A stretch of DNA of 64,000 nt from Romanomermis culicivorax (taxonomy: Eukaryota > Nematoda > Enoplea > Mermithida > Mermithidae). Position 1 is the first letter of the stretch; every line of letters begins with the position of its first letter. Location: positions 310,001 to 374,000 of the forward strand of contig CAWUHX010000045.1 of the NCBI GenBank assembly GCA_963922205.1. Direction: 5' to 3'. Position numbers and translations under genes: made by a program. This document shows positions 10,384 to 23,500 of the stretch, in pieces. The notes beneath the pieces were generated by a model. It saw only the letters and a list, made by a program, of their open reading frames with translations. It made no database searches and was not told where the DNA came from.

Positions 10384-13084
10384 GTCTAAGTATTAAGGAA
10401 AACCAATATTTTTTTCAGTTTTTTCAACAAAATTTGTCTGCGATCTTTATAAATCATTTAAATTTGAGAACACAACTTTTTTCATTCAGCAAATGATTGC
10501 AACAACACCAGTTTGGGACTGTGACAAATATTGCCGGTTAAAAAATAAAATTTTTGGTTGCTTGTCTGATGTCTCAAGTTTAATCACATGTTTTCAATAT
10601 GATTTTTATAATTTAGGAAAACTATGAAAAAACGATTTAACTGACTGCCAAATCAGACTACTTACCAAAGAAATAGATGTTGAAAAGATGTATTTTTCGG
10701 CTTTTTAGAATATCAAAAACGCTTTCGACGCTTAGCGCCGCGCAAAATCGTTGACTTGAAGTTGATTTTTTAGCGGGTTGGCTGACATCCGCACATTGTT
10801 CAGGCTCGAACATCATTAGGCAGAAAAAAATCAGATTTTGAATCATGGTATGAATCAATGTTAAAAACATTCGTCTTTTAACGTACTAGAGTACCAGGAT
10901 ACAAAAATTTTGATATATTCTCATCATAGTTCGACCCAAAAAGCAGAAATTTTTGTTTTTCCTTCATTTTTGGTAAATTACTGACTGCAAAAGCACTGTT
11001 ATTACCGGAATCGTGCTTTTTGGGGCAGAAAATTCGGAAAAGGAAAAAATTTTGGACTCTTTCCTCATTTGGGGAAGAAAATTTTGGGGATTGGATTAGA
11101 AAAGGTGCATTTTGATGCGTTTTAGAAGGTCCCAATCTCAAAATTTTTCGGCGCTTCGCGCCAATCATCATTGTGTATTACCAACTCAGGCGTGACTTTA
11201 GCATGTCTGCCTTCATTAATCATTTACTCTTAAACAGTTTTCACCATTTTAAACGTTATTATCTAATGTTTTAATTGATAATCTTGAATATTTTATCTTG
11301 ATATTCAGTGATTCAAATTTTTTCCTGGACATATTTTTTGAGAAAGATTAACACGTCAACTCTCTAAACTTTTTCAAGCAATTATTCTCTTCTTAACGAA
11401 AATTGAATTCAAAAGCTTCATGGAAGTATTTTTGGAAAATTTCTACGCTTCGGACTCATAGCTTTCCGGCAAAATTATGAAAGGTTACGAATAAATTACT
11501 GGTTCTAAAATTTTTCAAATTATAAATTTCTATAAATTACGATTTATGAACAGAAAATTCGAATCCAATTTTTGAAATAAATGCTTGGAAAATTGATTTT
11601 TCAGCCTCGCAGAATGTCAAACACTGAAAAAATTCCGCACCGGAAAGATAAACATCTTTTTTTTGATTATCACTATTCATCGTTGAGGCCATGACGGTCG
11701 AGTTTTCATGTAATTCAAAGTCATTACACTATTGGATAGTTTGCTGAAAATTTTTCCCCACAGTGCTTGTAAATTAGACTTCAAGAACTGAAATATAAAT
11801 TTTTTGTTCAATTTTATTGAATTAGGGGCTCAAACATCCGAATGTTTTAAAAAGCTTGTTTTTTGTGCACGGACATTTGTGCCAATTGGCACAAGAGGCG
11901 AAAAGAATTTGTGCCATGGCACAATAAATTGTTTTCTGCTAGAAACATACTGGAAACTGCTGAAAGTTTTTAAGCTAAATGTTCGATAAAAATATAACCT
12001 AATTAAAGCTAAGTACGTTATTTTTTGTAAAAATCGAGCCTAACCTATTTTTCAGCTGACCGTGTCAGTGAGATAAGAAAAAAACTGGCGAAGAAAATGG
12101 TCTACGACTGAAAAAGAAAAAAAAGCTGATAAATTCACTCTAAAATTGTTCGGGAAGTTCATATTATAATTCAATTTTCGGCTACGAATCCAGGAGTCAG
12201 GAGTTTTTACGGGGGGGGGGACCACACATTTTTCCACTAAATTTACTGTAAAATTGGCATATCTGACTGGACTATTTCTTGAAGAAAGAACGAAAGGCCA
12301 ACCTTTGCTTTTTTTGACACTTGTACGTTTTGGGGGACCGTGGCTCCCCAACCCCACTGCCTACAGGCCTGTATAAATGACAACAATATAAAGACTCTGG
12401 AGTAAATTAGTTGTCGAAAATTAAATTTTCGGTCGAAACATTGTACCAAGGATATTGATTTTTCTACTTTAATCAATCAAACGTAAAAAGGTAACAGTTT
12501 CAGTTTAAAATCCGAATCCGACTGAATGGCCTGAGAATATTCAGAATTACTATTCATTCATCAGTTATTGACAGCCTATAAAAATTGCTGCGACGATAGA
12601 TACAAATACACTATTCAAAGAGAAACATTCTGGCCAATTATTTACTGATTCGGCGAAAAGCGCCGAAATTTTTTTGCATTTTCAGCCCCTAAACCGTCTA
12701 GAAATAAAAGAAATTTAGTGTTTGATCAGTCAAAACTTTTGTGCCAATGGACATAAAAGCCCAAAAAATTTTTGTGCTATTCCGAATTTTTTTGCGCCAA
12801 AAACCATGTTTTGGCACAAAAAAAGCGAAAAGCGAAAAAAAGACTTACAGAAAAAATTGTGAAAGTGCATTAATGAGACATAATGGTGGCACAAAAAATG
12901 GGCCCATTTCGTCAAATGACGAAGGGGTCTCCAATTGACGAAAAAAAGCACGGGTGAACACCGTTTTTTCCCACATTTGCACTATAACGTGGAAAAAATC
13001 CGGAATGTGGAAAAAAATTTGGGGTTTTGATATAGAAAAAATGCATTTTGGTGCATTTTAGAAGATCCAAACCTCAAATTTAAA
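10384..13084. repeat. Clustered hAT-like repeat fragments, both orientations
   Basis: Positions 11190-11835 are a reverse copy of the 9470-10120 body. Positions 12055-12850 match 1690-2440. GC palindromes, some degenerate, stand near 10726-10740, 11149-11162 and 12651-12665. The palindrome TGTGCCAATTGGCACAAG is near 11878. A G run occurs at 12211-12220. The words TTTTTGGGGCAGAAAATTCGG near 11022 and the TTTCCTCATTTGGGG phrase near 11060 recur at 59680-59720 and 62410. No host gene is visible. Confidence 0.55.
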
Positions 13085-14478
13085 CATTATGAATGAATGA
13101 ATGGATTTATTACTTGCATTAGAAAAAATAAACAACGATGACAGTCAATGGAAATAAATATAATTTGAGCGGTAATTACAAGAAAAGAAAACAAATACAA
13201 AATTGTTACAATAGTGAACAAAATGCGAAAAAACCATATTAAAGATGTGACGATAGGCGAAAAATAATTACAGTAAATCATGCTGCAAGTAATAGGGAGC
13301 GCAGGTTACTATGCGTAACAGAACTAACGCGCCCCCCCCCAAGATACCTTGAAAAATCTATTTTTGACACCATAGTTTTAAAGGCCTGTAGATTGGAAGA
13401 ACTAATAATATCATTTGGGATGTCGTTCCATATGTTTACATATCTGTTGGAGAAATCATAAAGCCTTGCATTTGTTTTGGCTTTACCAGTAATCAGTTTG
13501 TAGTCATTTTTACGGCGAGTACAGTCAGAACTGCTGCTAATGAAAAAATCTGATGGTTTAAGGCAGGATTGGTTCTTAAAGATTTGGAACGTGAGATTCA
13601 ATGCAAATAACAGTCGACGAACTTCTAGGCGTTCTATACCCAACTTTGATAAGCGCTGGTCAAAGGAAAGTTCACACTTAAAACCAAAAATTCGCTTAGT
13701 AAACCTCCTCTGAACATTTTCAACTAAGTCGATATCAGAAGCATAATAGGGATTCCAAACAGTGGAACAATACTCTAATATTGGTCTAACATAAACTGCA
13801 AAGGCACGGATAAGATTAGAGGTGTTACGAGAAGTAAATGTTTTCATTATCAAATAGCTCCGTTGGTAAGCCTTTTTAATTATATAATTGAGGTGATCCC
13901 TGAAATTTAAATTTTGGGAGATAAGTATACCAAGATCTCTAACGTATGGATTGTTGCTGGGAATAACAGAATTACCCATTGTGTAATTGTATTTTGGATT
14001 TGAAGAACCCAAATATAGAACAGTACTTTTTTCAGCAGAAATTTCTAATTTCCATTTTTTGAACCAACCAAAAATTTGATCAAGATCATCTTGGAGGATA
14101 CGTTTGTTTCTGGAACAATTAAAGATCTTAACATCATCAGCAAAAAGATAGATATCAGATTTTAGATTGTCAGGGAGATCATTGATGAATAACAAGAAAA
14201 GTGTAGGACCTAGAACACTACCCTGAGCAACACCACTAGAGACGGGAGCAAACTGAGAAGTGACATTATTGATACAGACTCTCTGGGTCCGAGTTGAGAG
14301 GAAATCTAAGATCCACTTTTCAAGAAAGCCTGAGATACCATAGGTTTTCAATTTAAGCATCAATTTTTTGTGAGAAACGGAATCAAAGGCTTTCTTGAAA
14401 TCAATGTAAATTGTGTCGATTGGCAAGCCGGAATCGATGTTTGGTCCATACATTTTTGCATTGAAGTAATTGTGTTTC
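13085..14478 (-). mobile_element. 5'-truncated CR1/jockey-type LINE with partial reverse transcriptase
   Basis: An uninterrupted minus-strand frame (about 14480 to 13278) encodes the second half of a non-LTR reverse transcriptase. It shows IYIDFKKAFDSVSH, GVAQGSVLGP and the catalytic FADD box, then the thumb region with AVYVRPILEYCSTVWNP. The endonuclease and the start of the polymerase domain are missing, as expected for 5' truncation during target-primed reverse transcription. After the stop a short 3' UTR ends in about four ATTC units near 13088, a tail style seen in CR1-like clades. It interrupts a hAT-like repeat. It has no internal stops, so it is a fairly recent insertion, but it cannot move by itself. 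Confidence 0.9.
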
Positions 14479-14547
14479 ACAAGATTTTGTTGGGAATTAT
14501 AATAATCATTATTTATTACCAAGCCCAGGCGCGGCTTTTAGCATGTC

Positions 14548-14729
14548 TTACCTGTAATTAGGGGGGGGGAGAATCCCCTCAACTCGGCCAAGCCTATACC
14601 CAACCCCCCAAACTTAGAAAAATTGGGGAAAGAAGTGCCTTCTTTGGTAAAATTTCCTACTTTTTTCGACCTCCCTCCCAAAATTTCGGGTTTACCACCC
14701 CCCAACTGGCCGGACTTCTTACAGGTATG
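14548..14729 (-). mobile_element. CATACCTGTA G-run MITE, reverse copy
   Basis: On the minus strand it starts CATACCTGTAAGAAGTCCGGCCAGTTGGGG at 14729, follows the family blocks and ends near TTACCTGTAA at 14548. It sits in the repeat phrase GGCGCGGCTTTTAGCATGT, which is unbroken at 11185-11200 and 10107-10140. That gives an empty-site comparison. The duplication is decayed. Confidence 0.65.
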
Positions 14730-14734
14730 TATCT

Positions 14735-15160
14735 ACCTTCACTTACCATTTACTCTTCAATAGTTTTCATCATCTTGAGCGTATTATCTCATGTTTTAAT
14801 TGGTAATCTTCAATATTTTATCTTGATAGATTAATATCCGTATTTTTCCTTGACACATTTTACGAGAGCGTCAACTTTCTTAACTTTTTGAAGCGACTGT
14901 TCTTTTCTTAACGTAAAACGAATTCAGAGCTTTATGGAAGTATAGTTTTCAAAAATTTTTACTCTTATTTTATATCTTTTCGGCCAAATTCATGAAAGTT
15001 AAACCGAATGAACAGAGAATATTCAGAATTTCTTTTCATTCATCAGTCATTGACAGCCTATAAAGATTCTGCAACAATACTAATACACTGTTCGAAGAGA
15101 AATCGTTCGCGTTCGGGTCAAAAATACGAATATAGGAAATATAACATTCATTGACTCGCA
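14735..15160. repeat. Fragments of hAT-like repeats
   Basis: Positions 14735-15000 match the reverse of the 9470-10120 repeat body. Positions 15000-15165 match 2090-2255 and 12500-12650, including the phrase GACAGCCTATAAA and GCGTTCGGGTCAAA. There is no coding capacity. Confidence 0.55.
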
Positions 15161-15556
15161 TACCCGTATCCAGGATTTTCGAAAAAGGGGGGAATTTTCC
15201 AAATTTTTTTTAGAATTTACTGAATAAAAGAAAATCAAAATCATTTAAAGACGACTTATTTTCAGCTAGTTTATGTGTGCTTTGATTAGTGTCAGATATG
15301 CACGGCAAGAATTTCCCAGGGGGGAGGGTCCATGGACCTTTTTCCCAGGGAGGTAGGGGGGTGGGTGAGCAAAAAAACAAAAAAAGTTCTACAAGCCTGT
15401 TTTTCATACAAAATATGCACGAAAATCATGAAAAAAGCTGTCTTGAAAAAAGTTCGGGAGTGGGTGTTTTGACGATTTTTTTGGCCAAGGGGGTGGCTAG
15501 GGTCTCAGGTATGGGGGTATACCTCACCCTATCCCGGCAATGTGCATGTACGATCA

Positions 15557-16896
15557 GGATTTTTTTGCACAGGCCAGGTTGCAATGTGCAACTTGGGGAA
15601 AAATTTTGGTTGCACAGATAAATTTTTGGTTGCTCACTCTAAAATCGATAAATTTGCTCAAATTTATCGGAAAAACTATCGCAAATTAGTTTTCTTGTAT
15701 TTCATTCGATCCGCGTCGGTTTTAGGCATTTAAAGCCCAATTTTCCGAGTTTTGAAAGAAAATGAAAAGATAATTATGACCATGTACAACATAATCCACA
15801 AAAAACAATTCTAAATCCTGATGACTTTTTCTGTATAAACAACAACAATAACGCGTCGTAATCATGATCTAAGATTGACGATAAAGTCAGTTCATACTAC
15901 TGCTTGCCAGTTTGATTTTTTTAACCGTTATATTAATGTCTGGAACTCTTTATCTTTTGATATCGTTAATTCTCCCAGTTTGCACAGTTTTAAAGAAAAA
16001 ATTAAACTTCTAAACTTTGATAATCGAATTGGGGGGTGCATGTAAGTTGTTACTTTTCAAGTAACCTTTGCACCCTATTGCTGCATGATTTTTCTATTTC
16101 TTAAAATATTTACATTACTTGCGAGTCGATTTACGAATCTTATTCTTTATATGACATTGTATTATGTATTTCACTATGCATTTTTCTTTCGTTTTTGTTT
16201 TGTGTAACAGCAATAAATATTTTTCATTTCAAATATTTTTCATTTCATTTCATTTCACTAAACTAGAGTAATTTGTTCGGCGCGCAGAGCCGAAATTTTT
16301 TTCTGAATTTTAATAATCAAGAACGCTGGAAAATGAATCTTTCTATCTTTTATTTCCCAGACGGAAGGTTTAATTTCTCAGAGAATTTAATGAATTTTCA
16401 GTCGGACAAAGTAAAATTCAAGGACTAGGCAAGCAACTAGGAATTTGGATCATTCAACCGGCAATAATTTCTAGCACTGTCTTACACTTGAAATGTTTGA
16501 ATCACAGGAAAGTCAAAATTTTTATGAAGATCGCAAAAAAATTTGGGAAAATGACCGACAAAAATGTTTAGTTTTCATCAATTTGATTTGTCAAAAAACA
16601 ATACCGGATCAAACATTTATTAATGATATGTTGATAACTGGAACCCATAAGCACTAATTAGAATGACATTTTCTAACCGCGCACCAGAATAATATAAAAA
16701 AGTATAAATGAATTGAAGAAACCCGGCGCGAAGCGCCGGAAAATTTTCACTTTTTTTCTAGAATGCATAAAAATGCATCTCCGGACAGAAAAGCCTATAA
16801 CCTAGTCCAAAGGCAGTTAGGCCTCAAGTTGCATTGTGCAACTTGGCAGAAAAAAATTGGTTGCACAGCCCGAAATTTGGTTGCTGAGTGCAAAAA
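15557..16896 (+). mobile_element. CAGG-T-run hAT-like element interrupted by a LINE fragment
   Basis: It starts CAGGATTTTTTTGCACAGGCC and ends GCAAAAAAAAGCCTG, imperfect inverted termini like the CAGGGTTTTTTT group. Inside are the repeated phrase AACTTGGGGAAAAATTTTGG / TTGCACAG and two GC palindromes, at 16279-16292 and 16723-16739 (CCGGCGCGAAGCGCCGG). A LINE tail is inserted at about 15775-16258. The flanking 8-mers do not match, so this may be a chimera of two copies. Confidence 0.55.
15870..16258 (+). mobile_element. 3' end of a second LINE (plus strand)
   Basis: The frame reading FNRYINVWNSLSFDIVN, then SFKEKIKLLNF and a stop near 16043, is the C-terminal tail found in the reverse transcriptase ORF at 13278-14522 (there FSNRYVNIWNDIPNDIIS). 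About 210 bp of 3' UTR follow, ending in TTTCA units. Only the last 50 codons and the UTR are present, so it is a dead 5'-truncated copy of a related LINE family. Confidence 0.8.
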
Positions 16897-17023
16897 AAAG
16901 CCTGGCCACCAAAACGTCTAAAAATCAAGGAAATTTAATGTTTGACCAGCCAAAAATTTTGTGCCAAGTGGCACAAACGCCCAAAATTTTTTGTGTCATT
17001 CCAATTTTTTGTGTGCCAAAAAC

Positions 17024-17262
17024 CATACCTGTAAGACCTCCGACCAGTTGGGGGGGGGGGGGGTAAATCCGAAATTTGGGGGGGGGGCAGGAAAAAGTCG
17101 AAATCTTTCCCGAAAAAGGCCAACAACATACACTTTCTGGCAAATTTTTTTAATTTTTTCCCAACTGGGAGGGGGGGTTGGGGGGGAAACGATTTTGGGT
17201 ACTGGGTTGGCCAAGTTGGGGGGGGGTCCCCCCCAACCCCCCCCCCCCCAAGAACAGGTATG
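17024..17262 (+). mobile_element. CATACCTGTA G-run MITE, complete copy, 8-bp TSD
   Basis: The flanks are CCAAAAAC at 17016-17023 and 17263-17270. Ends are CATACCTGTA and ACAGGTATG. Runs of 9 to 14 G, and a run of about 14 C near the right end, make it highly polarised. It interrupted a GTGTGCCAAAAACCATGTTTTGG phrase that is intact at 2394-2416, which shows the empty site. Confidence 0.85.
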
Positions 17263-17506
17263 CCAAAAACCATGTTTTGGCACAAAAAAACACTGCTGCG
17301 CGCGGAAGTGAAAGGAAAAATTGAGAATTTTTGACGATACAGTGAATTTTACATTTGTAATTCATAAAATGTAAAAATATAAACTTGTTCACTGTAGCAT
17401 GGAATCAAAATAAAGCTCCAAGATCACAGAGGGAAGCTAAGCCATATTTTTGAGGGCATAAATAATTTTAATATCAATTTTTCCGCAAAAAATTACGAAA
17501 TATCAT

Positions 17507-20500
17507 TCATAAGTTATAATTCGAATCCAGATTTTCTATATCTCTCATCATCGGTGTATAAACCTTTTCGACCGAATCTAAAGCCCACAGAAAGTCCAGA
17601 TGGCTATATTGATCCAGTCTGTAGACTTTCTTCAACTTTCTTATTTTATTCAAAAGCGGTAGAACGTCCCGATCGTCGGCGAACGCGTCTCTGGGGCTAT
17701 AAAATGCTACAGTATCGACTTCCATTCGCTCGATTTGGTACTCCGGTGGCCAAGTCTGCAACATAGTTTCGGTGGTATACTATCGTCAGGAAAATATTGA
17801 ATACACAGATGCGTTTCAATATCAGTGCAAAAAGTAACTAGTCATCTGAGGCCGGTTTGTCATTGGTTCAAGTTAGCCACCAGTCAACAGCGAACTTTTT
17901 TCATCACATAGCCGTTGTTAGCCCAAAGCCGAGCCTTTTCTGGCCAACTTTTGACCATGCACCCGGAAGTTTTTCGGATCTCAGGGTCTGGTACTGCGGT
18001 AGCAGTGAGAAACATACCTCACTAGGTGAAGTCTTATATGAAAGAATAATATGGCCAAACGTGTACAACTGTCCTTACAACATATCAGTCTCGAAAATGT
18101 ATAGCGATAACTTGTTTCACGCCTCCTGGGAATTTGAGATCTGACGTCCGTAACTGGTTGAAAATTGTTCACGTAAGACAAATAATTCACTGCTATAGAG
18201 AATTTTAGACCTCCACTGCAATTAGTAGCTTCAGAAACGGTCAAAAACAATAATACTCAAATTTTTTTTGACCCAGTGCGATTAAGGATTAATTTAGCCA
18301 GTTTTCGTGTTTCATTCATAACTGTGGCTAACTTGGCCAGTATCAATAGGTGTTTCTCAATGTGGCTAATTTAACCTCCACGCTCATATTGTCGTTCAGC
18401 TGTGGTCAATATGTTAGCCCCTGGTCTCTTTCATTGTGGGCATTTTCTCATTGTGGTGTCATGGTTATAACGAAAATCGCTGAAAAATTCTGTAAACACG
18501 TAATACTTTCAATAGTGTTATGGTGTATTGCTGAGTATTACAGTGGCACTTTTTCTGTGTCCTGACAGATCCGTTCTGAAATTCGAAAAAATTCTAATCC
18601 ATCGGACGTTTTTTCTAGGTAAACTTCTGACTTTCGAAAAAATTCAAATGTGTTTTCAAATTTTTCACTGTAGAAGTTTGCGTTAGATCTGTCAGTACCG
18701 TAACACCATCAGGCAAGATCGTTGTTGACCTCACACCTTCTTTACTGTTGGGTTCATCCATGATGCAACACTTCCAAAATCAACTATTCCGGTCGGGTTC
18801 AAGTGCTCCAGAATCTATGATCAATCATCTAAAAAAGCTGATGAAAAATTCAAAACATGTGCGAAACTCCAACACTCACCAATAGCAACACAAGGGGAAA
18901 ACCAAACAAAACCAAAGAACCAATGAAGTTAGCAGTGACTGACTCCTCATTAGTTCATTATTTATGGCCAATTAAGCAGAAGTCAAGCAGGCTGCCTCTT
19001 CTTTTTTCATCCCATGTGATCACGACGGCCACAGTGTAGTAAGTCATTACAGTAAAGTAACCATCCCAAGATTAGCCGTAGTCACAGTCAACTTGCTCGT
19101 AGTCACAGCCGTAATCAATTCATCTGAAGTCATTTTATCCCATAGCGATTCATTTTAGCCCATAGACAACTCAGCCATCATATTGGCCCAATCTACTTTT
19201 TAGCCACGATAAAATGTTTATGGTTCAACACATCTTATGAACCACTGAAAATTCATTTAGCAGCATGGTGGATAATATGGATTTTCACGAATGATAAGTC
19301 TTTTTGATCTGTGGGCACGTGGTAGTCATGGCTCTCGTTCAAGAATTGATGAACAATGGGTGCTACTAACTTGGCCATAAACCATCAAATTCTTGATAAA
19401 TCCATAATCGTATTTCTGCATTTTCCCGGTATTGACCATTTGAGCGTAATGGACCAAATTTTTCATGGATGTGTCGTCCGGGTTATGAGCCAAATAGACC
19501 GGTATTCGGGTCTATGTAAATTAATGACCACTATGTGAATTGGTTCAATTTTCGCAAAATCACTCTTACCTGATTCAACATACGTTTGGATTCTGGGCCT
19601 GCTAAGAAAAAAATGATATTTTCACACAACATGAGGCCTTCGGGGACAAATTCGCAAGCAGGCTTCACGTAATTCAATATCCAAGTGATGGAACCGAAGG
19701 AATAATCACCAAATAGTTCCAATGTTTTCTGAAAGAATGATAAATTCTATGTCATCGAAGTTCACCTTTCAATATGAATTTTTATATGGACCACAACGCG
19801 GAATGAAAAATTACAAAATAGAAATCAAAAGCAAATGTTTTCAATCTCTCCTCGCTGTTACTATTTTTCCATTTCCATCATTTAAGTGACATGCCTTTCG
19901 GAACTTTAATATGGATTCCATTTAAAAAATGGCAATCCACCCTGGGACTACCAAATGTAACTTGGCAGTTTCAAGCTCTAATTCACGAAATAGCATTTTC
20001 TCCACAGAAGGTCATTTACATTAAAATTTGCATATTCTGAGCAATACTATAGCCTGTAAATGATCTCACGAGTCATGACTGATACAACCATAGGAAAGAA
20101 TGCTTTTATCACAAACTGATGCCTAGAAATTAATCTCTGCTCTGCTTTTCTTAAAAAATACTCGCAAGTAATAAAAGTGGAAAAAAGTAATGCTTGATAT
20201 TTTTGTGATTCTCTGTAAGACAATATGTAACTTTGGTACGGACATTTGTGAGTATGCTCAATTAGCTCAAGAATTTTTTGAGGAAAAAATTCTACCGTAA
20301 AATCCTTAAACAAACTATTTTGATTCCAGTACTATTGTTTTCGTTCTTCATTTATATAAAAGCATTTTATAAAAAAAACTGACTATCTTGAAATGCTATG
20401 AAGCTGGAAAACAACCACTATTTCATATTTTTGTAATTTTCTGCTAAACCAACGGTCAAGAGCTGCAAAATTTCAAACCAACCTAACTAAGCCTGAACAA

Positions 20501-23500
20501 TTTTTGCGTAAAAGAACAGTAGAGATGCCTGCTTAGGAGCGATTTTGAAGATATAAAAAGGTGGATTATAGGAGCTTTCACAAATCTAGTGCCGTTTTCT
20601 ATCGGCAAGTACTCAGTCCGGCGGACTTAATCATTTTTTCCAAATGAAAATTGGCGGGCAGAAAGATGTTACTATAGTTGAAACTCGAAATTGTATACAT
20701 CTCCTGCAAATAAAGATATGAAGACGAGATTGTATAGTCGATTTTTCTTCAAATGCTTGTAATTACTGAAAGTTGAAAGTTATTGAATATTTACGATTTC
20801 CTGCTAAATTATATCTCATATAGGACTGGAAATTTGTGTGCCTACTCAACCCTATCACCGATTTTTCATGTAAAAATCCTACCGAAAGAACTTTGTAAAA
20901 CGACTTTAAACTACTTTATTTGTTTATGTTATTTATCAATTTTTATGCATTTTATAAAAAACGCCATTCTATAATATCAAACTTTTCACGGTAGAATCTG
21001 TCGATTGAATCATGTTATAGCCTGTCCATTAACTAAATTTATGCAAAATTTAGCTGAAATATGATTCACTGGTAGGAATGTATGCAACATTGCTCAGGCG
21101 GATTATCGAATGAACTATAGAAGCAATTTGTGTAATATAAAACGTGATCTCGTCAATTTTCATCAAAAATTCTTTCCAGTCAATTAGAACAGGATAACTT
21201 CTGATATAAAGCCGGCGCATATTCCGATTCTCGATTCCTATTTTATCGTGAAATATGTATAAAAGTCTCAAGTACTCACCTCATTTACAACAATTTTTAT
21301 GAAAATAAATTTAAGCTAACCGTTTGCTGCAGCTACAGTGGCGGAAATTTCGAAATAAGAGACTGTTGTAGAGCCATTCTGGCTTGACCGGATGGATTAT
21401 TATGTTGATATGCATTTCATATTTTTGTTCTGCATGAATGCAGTGAAACTGGATTTACTTCAATAGGCCAGCTAAATGGTGCCAAATATCTCACAGGCGT
21501 CGTTATATAATAAACAGTGGACACTGGTGCAAGGGCCACGAACAACTTGATCTAAACAATAAAACGATCAAATAAGAAATTTCGAATAATGACACGGATT
21601 GGGCCTATCACCTTTTTCGCGAATTCTAGATCAGTGGAAAATTTAGCAAATCCGATCAGCGTTCCCTGAGAATGACCAACGTAGACAATCTGTTTTGTAC
21701 CCGTTTTGTTCAATATAAAGTTGATCATGGCTGGCAGATCGTATTCGGCGATATCTTGCCAGCTGTAATGAATTTTAGTGAACAAAATTTTGTCGCTTTA
21801 TACTCAACATTCACTAACCTGAAATCCCAAAATTTTGCATCTTTTATCGTAAGATTCACGTGTTTTTTAGAGTAAATGTTGCCTCTAACGTTGCCCAGCC
21901 ACACGTCGTATCCCTTGTCGGCCAGAATATATCCTATAAGACTCTTAATATTCAAGAAATGCGCGATGACCGTTCGTCTGCATTGACAAGCACTGGATCA
22001 AAATTTTACTTAAATTATAGAGCGATAAGTTTTTAACTTCTTTGAAAATTCTGAACACAATGAGGAGATCAGCTAGAAACGGATCAGTTATGCAGAAAAT
22101 TCAAGCTTATTATGATTAAAGTTGAACGAAAATCTATGCTCATTTCGCAATTTAAATTTTATACGAACTTACGTTCGAAAAGGTATTTGCATTCTGTTTT
22201 GGTTCAGCCAATAATCTATTGGGGTCGGCAGGCGCGCTGTTGAGGCTCCACTCCAGTAAAGGCTTTGTCATACTTCACCGCGCGGCGTCGCGCGGCGCCG
22301 ATTGTTCTATCCATACTAAAAAGCGGCGCCGCGCGGTACTGCCTTTGAAGTATGAATAGGTTTTTGTAATTTTTGCGGCGCCGCCATCAAGTTTCAACTG
22401 AACCGAAATTTTCGAACAAGTTATGTGTTCTAAAGTTGCCGCATACTGTTGTTGTAACATGTTATTGCATACTGTGACATCTATACATGTAGTTGAATCA
22501 TATTTTTCACTTGAATAGTGAATTCTGACACTTGTCAAATTATTTTACCAAATTGATTACTTAATTTTCAATGAAGATTTACTAAGTTGATCACTCAATT
22601 TGCAATGAAGACATTATAATGTAAAAAAATTATGAATATGCAAAGTAGGTGTAAACATGTTCCTACAGCAAGTGTACTCCATTTCGATTATTCCCCCAAC
22701 GTCCCTTTTCCGCAAATATCCCAATTGTCCGAAAGTTCATATTCCCCGTAGGTCCCGATTCCCCGAATAATGAATAAATTTTTTATTTCCCCTAAAAATG
22801 CATTAGTCTCTATTCCCTGAACGTCCCGATTTCCCGAATACTAGGGAAAGGAGATGAATCCACTTTGAATCTGGGTCCTAAACAGCATGTCCGACCGGAC
22901 CCAGATCAGATCTGGATCCTGTATATAGCACATATGTGAATGAATAATCGTGTATATATATTCAATTTTTCAAAATCAATTTATGTAAATTGATATTTCT
23001 CAGCAGTTCAAGAGCTATTAATTGTTGGAATGATAAGCAAATTAAAGCAAGAGCCCAAAATCTTTAGACTAGGGTTTTTTGCAAGCTTCTATCTGCACCG
23101 TGCAGGAATGATTGATTTTTATTTTTCTTTTGCGCTTTTTATTTTCGGATTTTTTTCGTATTTTTCATCTTTTTCGCATTTTTCGTATTTTGCATTTGTC
23201 GAGATGAGCAATACACATTTTTTGAGAAGAGCAAAATCCAAAAGTAAAAAAGCGGCGCCGTACGGTACCGCGTGGCAAAGTATGACAAGCCACCGTGCGA
23301 GTCACCGCGCGGTATCGCGCGGTACCTCGCGGTGAAGTATGACAGGGCCTTAAGTCTTTTTCAATAACATGTATTATATGGATGAATGACGCAAAAGAAT
23401 TCTACCATGAAAATATGTCCGACATCGACTTTTTACGAATTCATTTGAAATAAATAATATTGAAAGCGACGAGAATCATCAACTGCTGCCCAACTTATAA

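Noticed and set aside
17857..18250. Open frames on both strands that I first took for the missing lipase exon
   Set aside because: Their translation does not carry the family motifs. The true exon, with the altered PAGTS segment and correct phases on both sides, is at 19371-19511.
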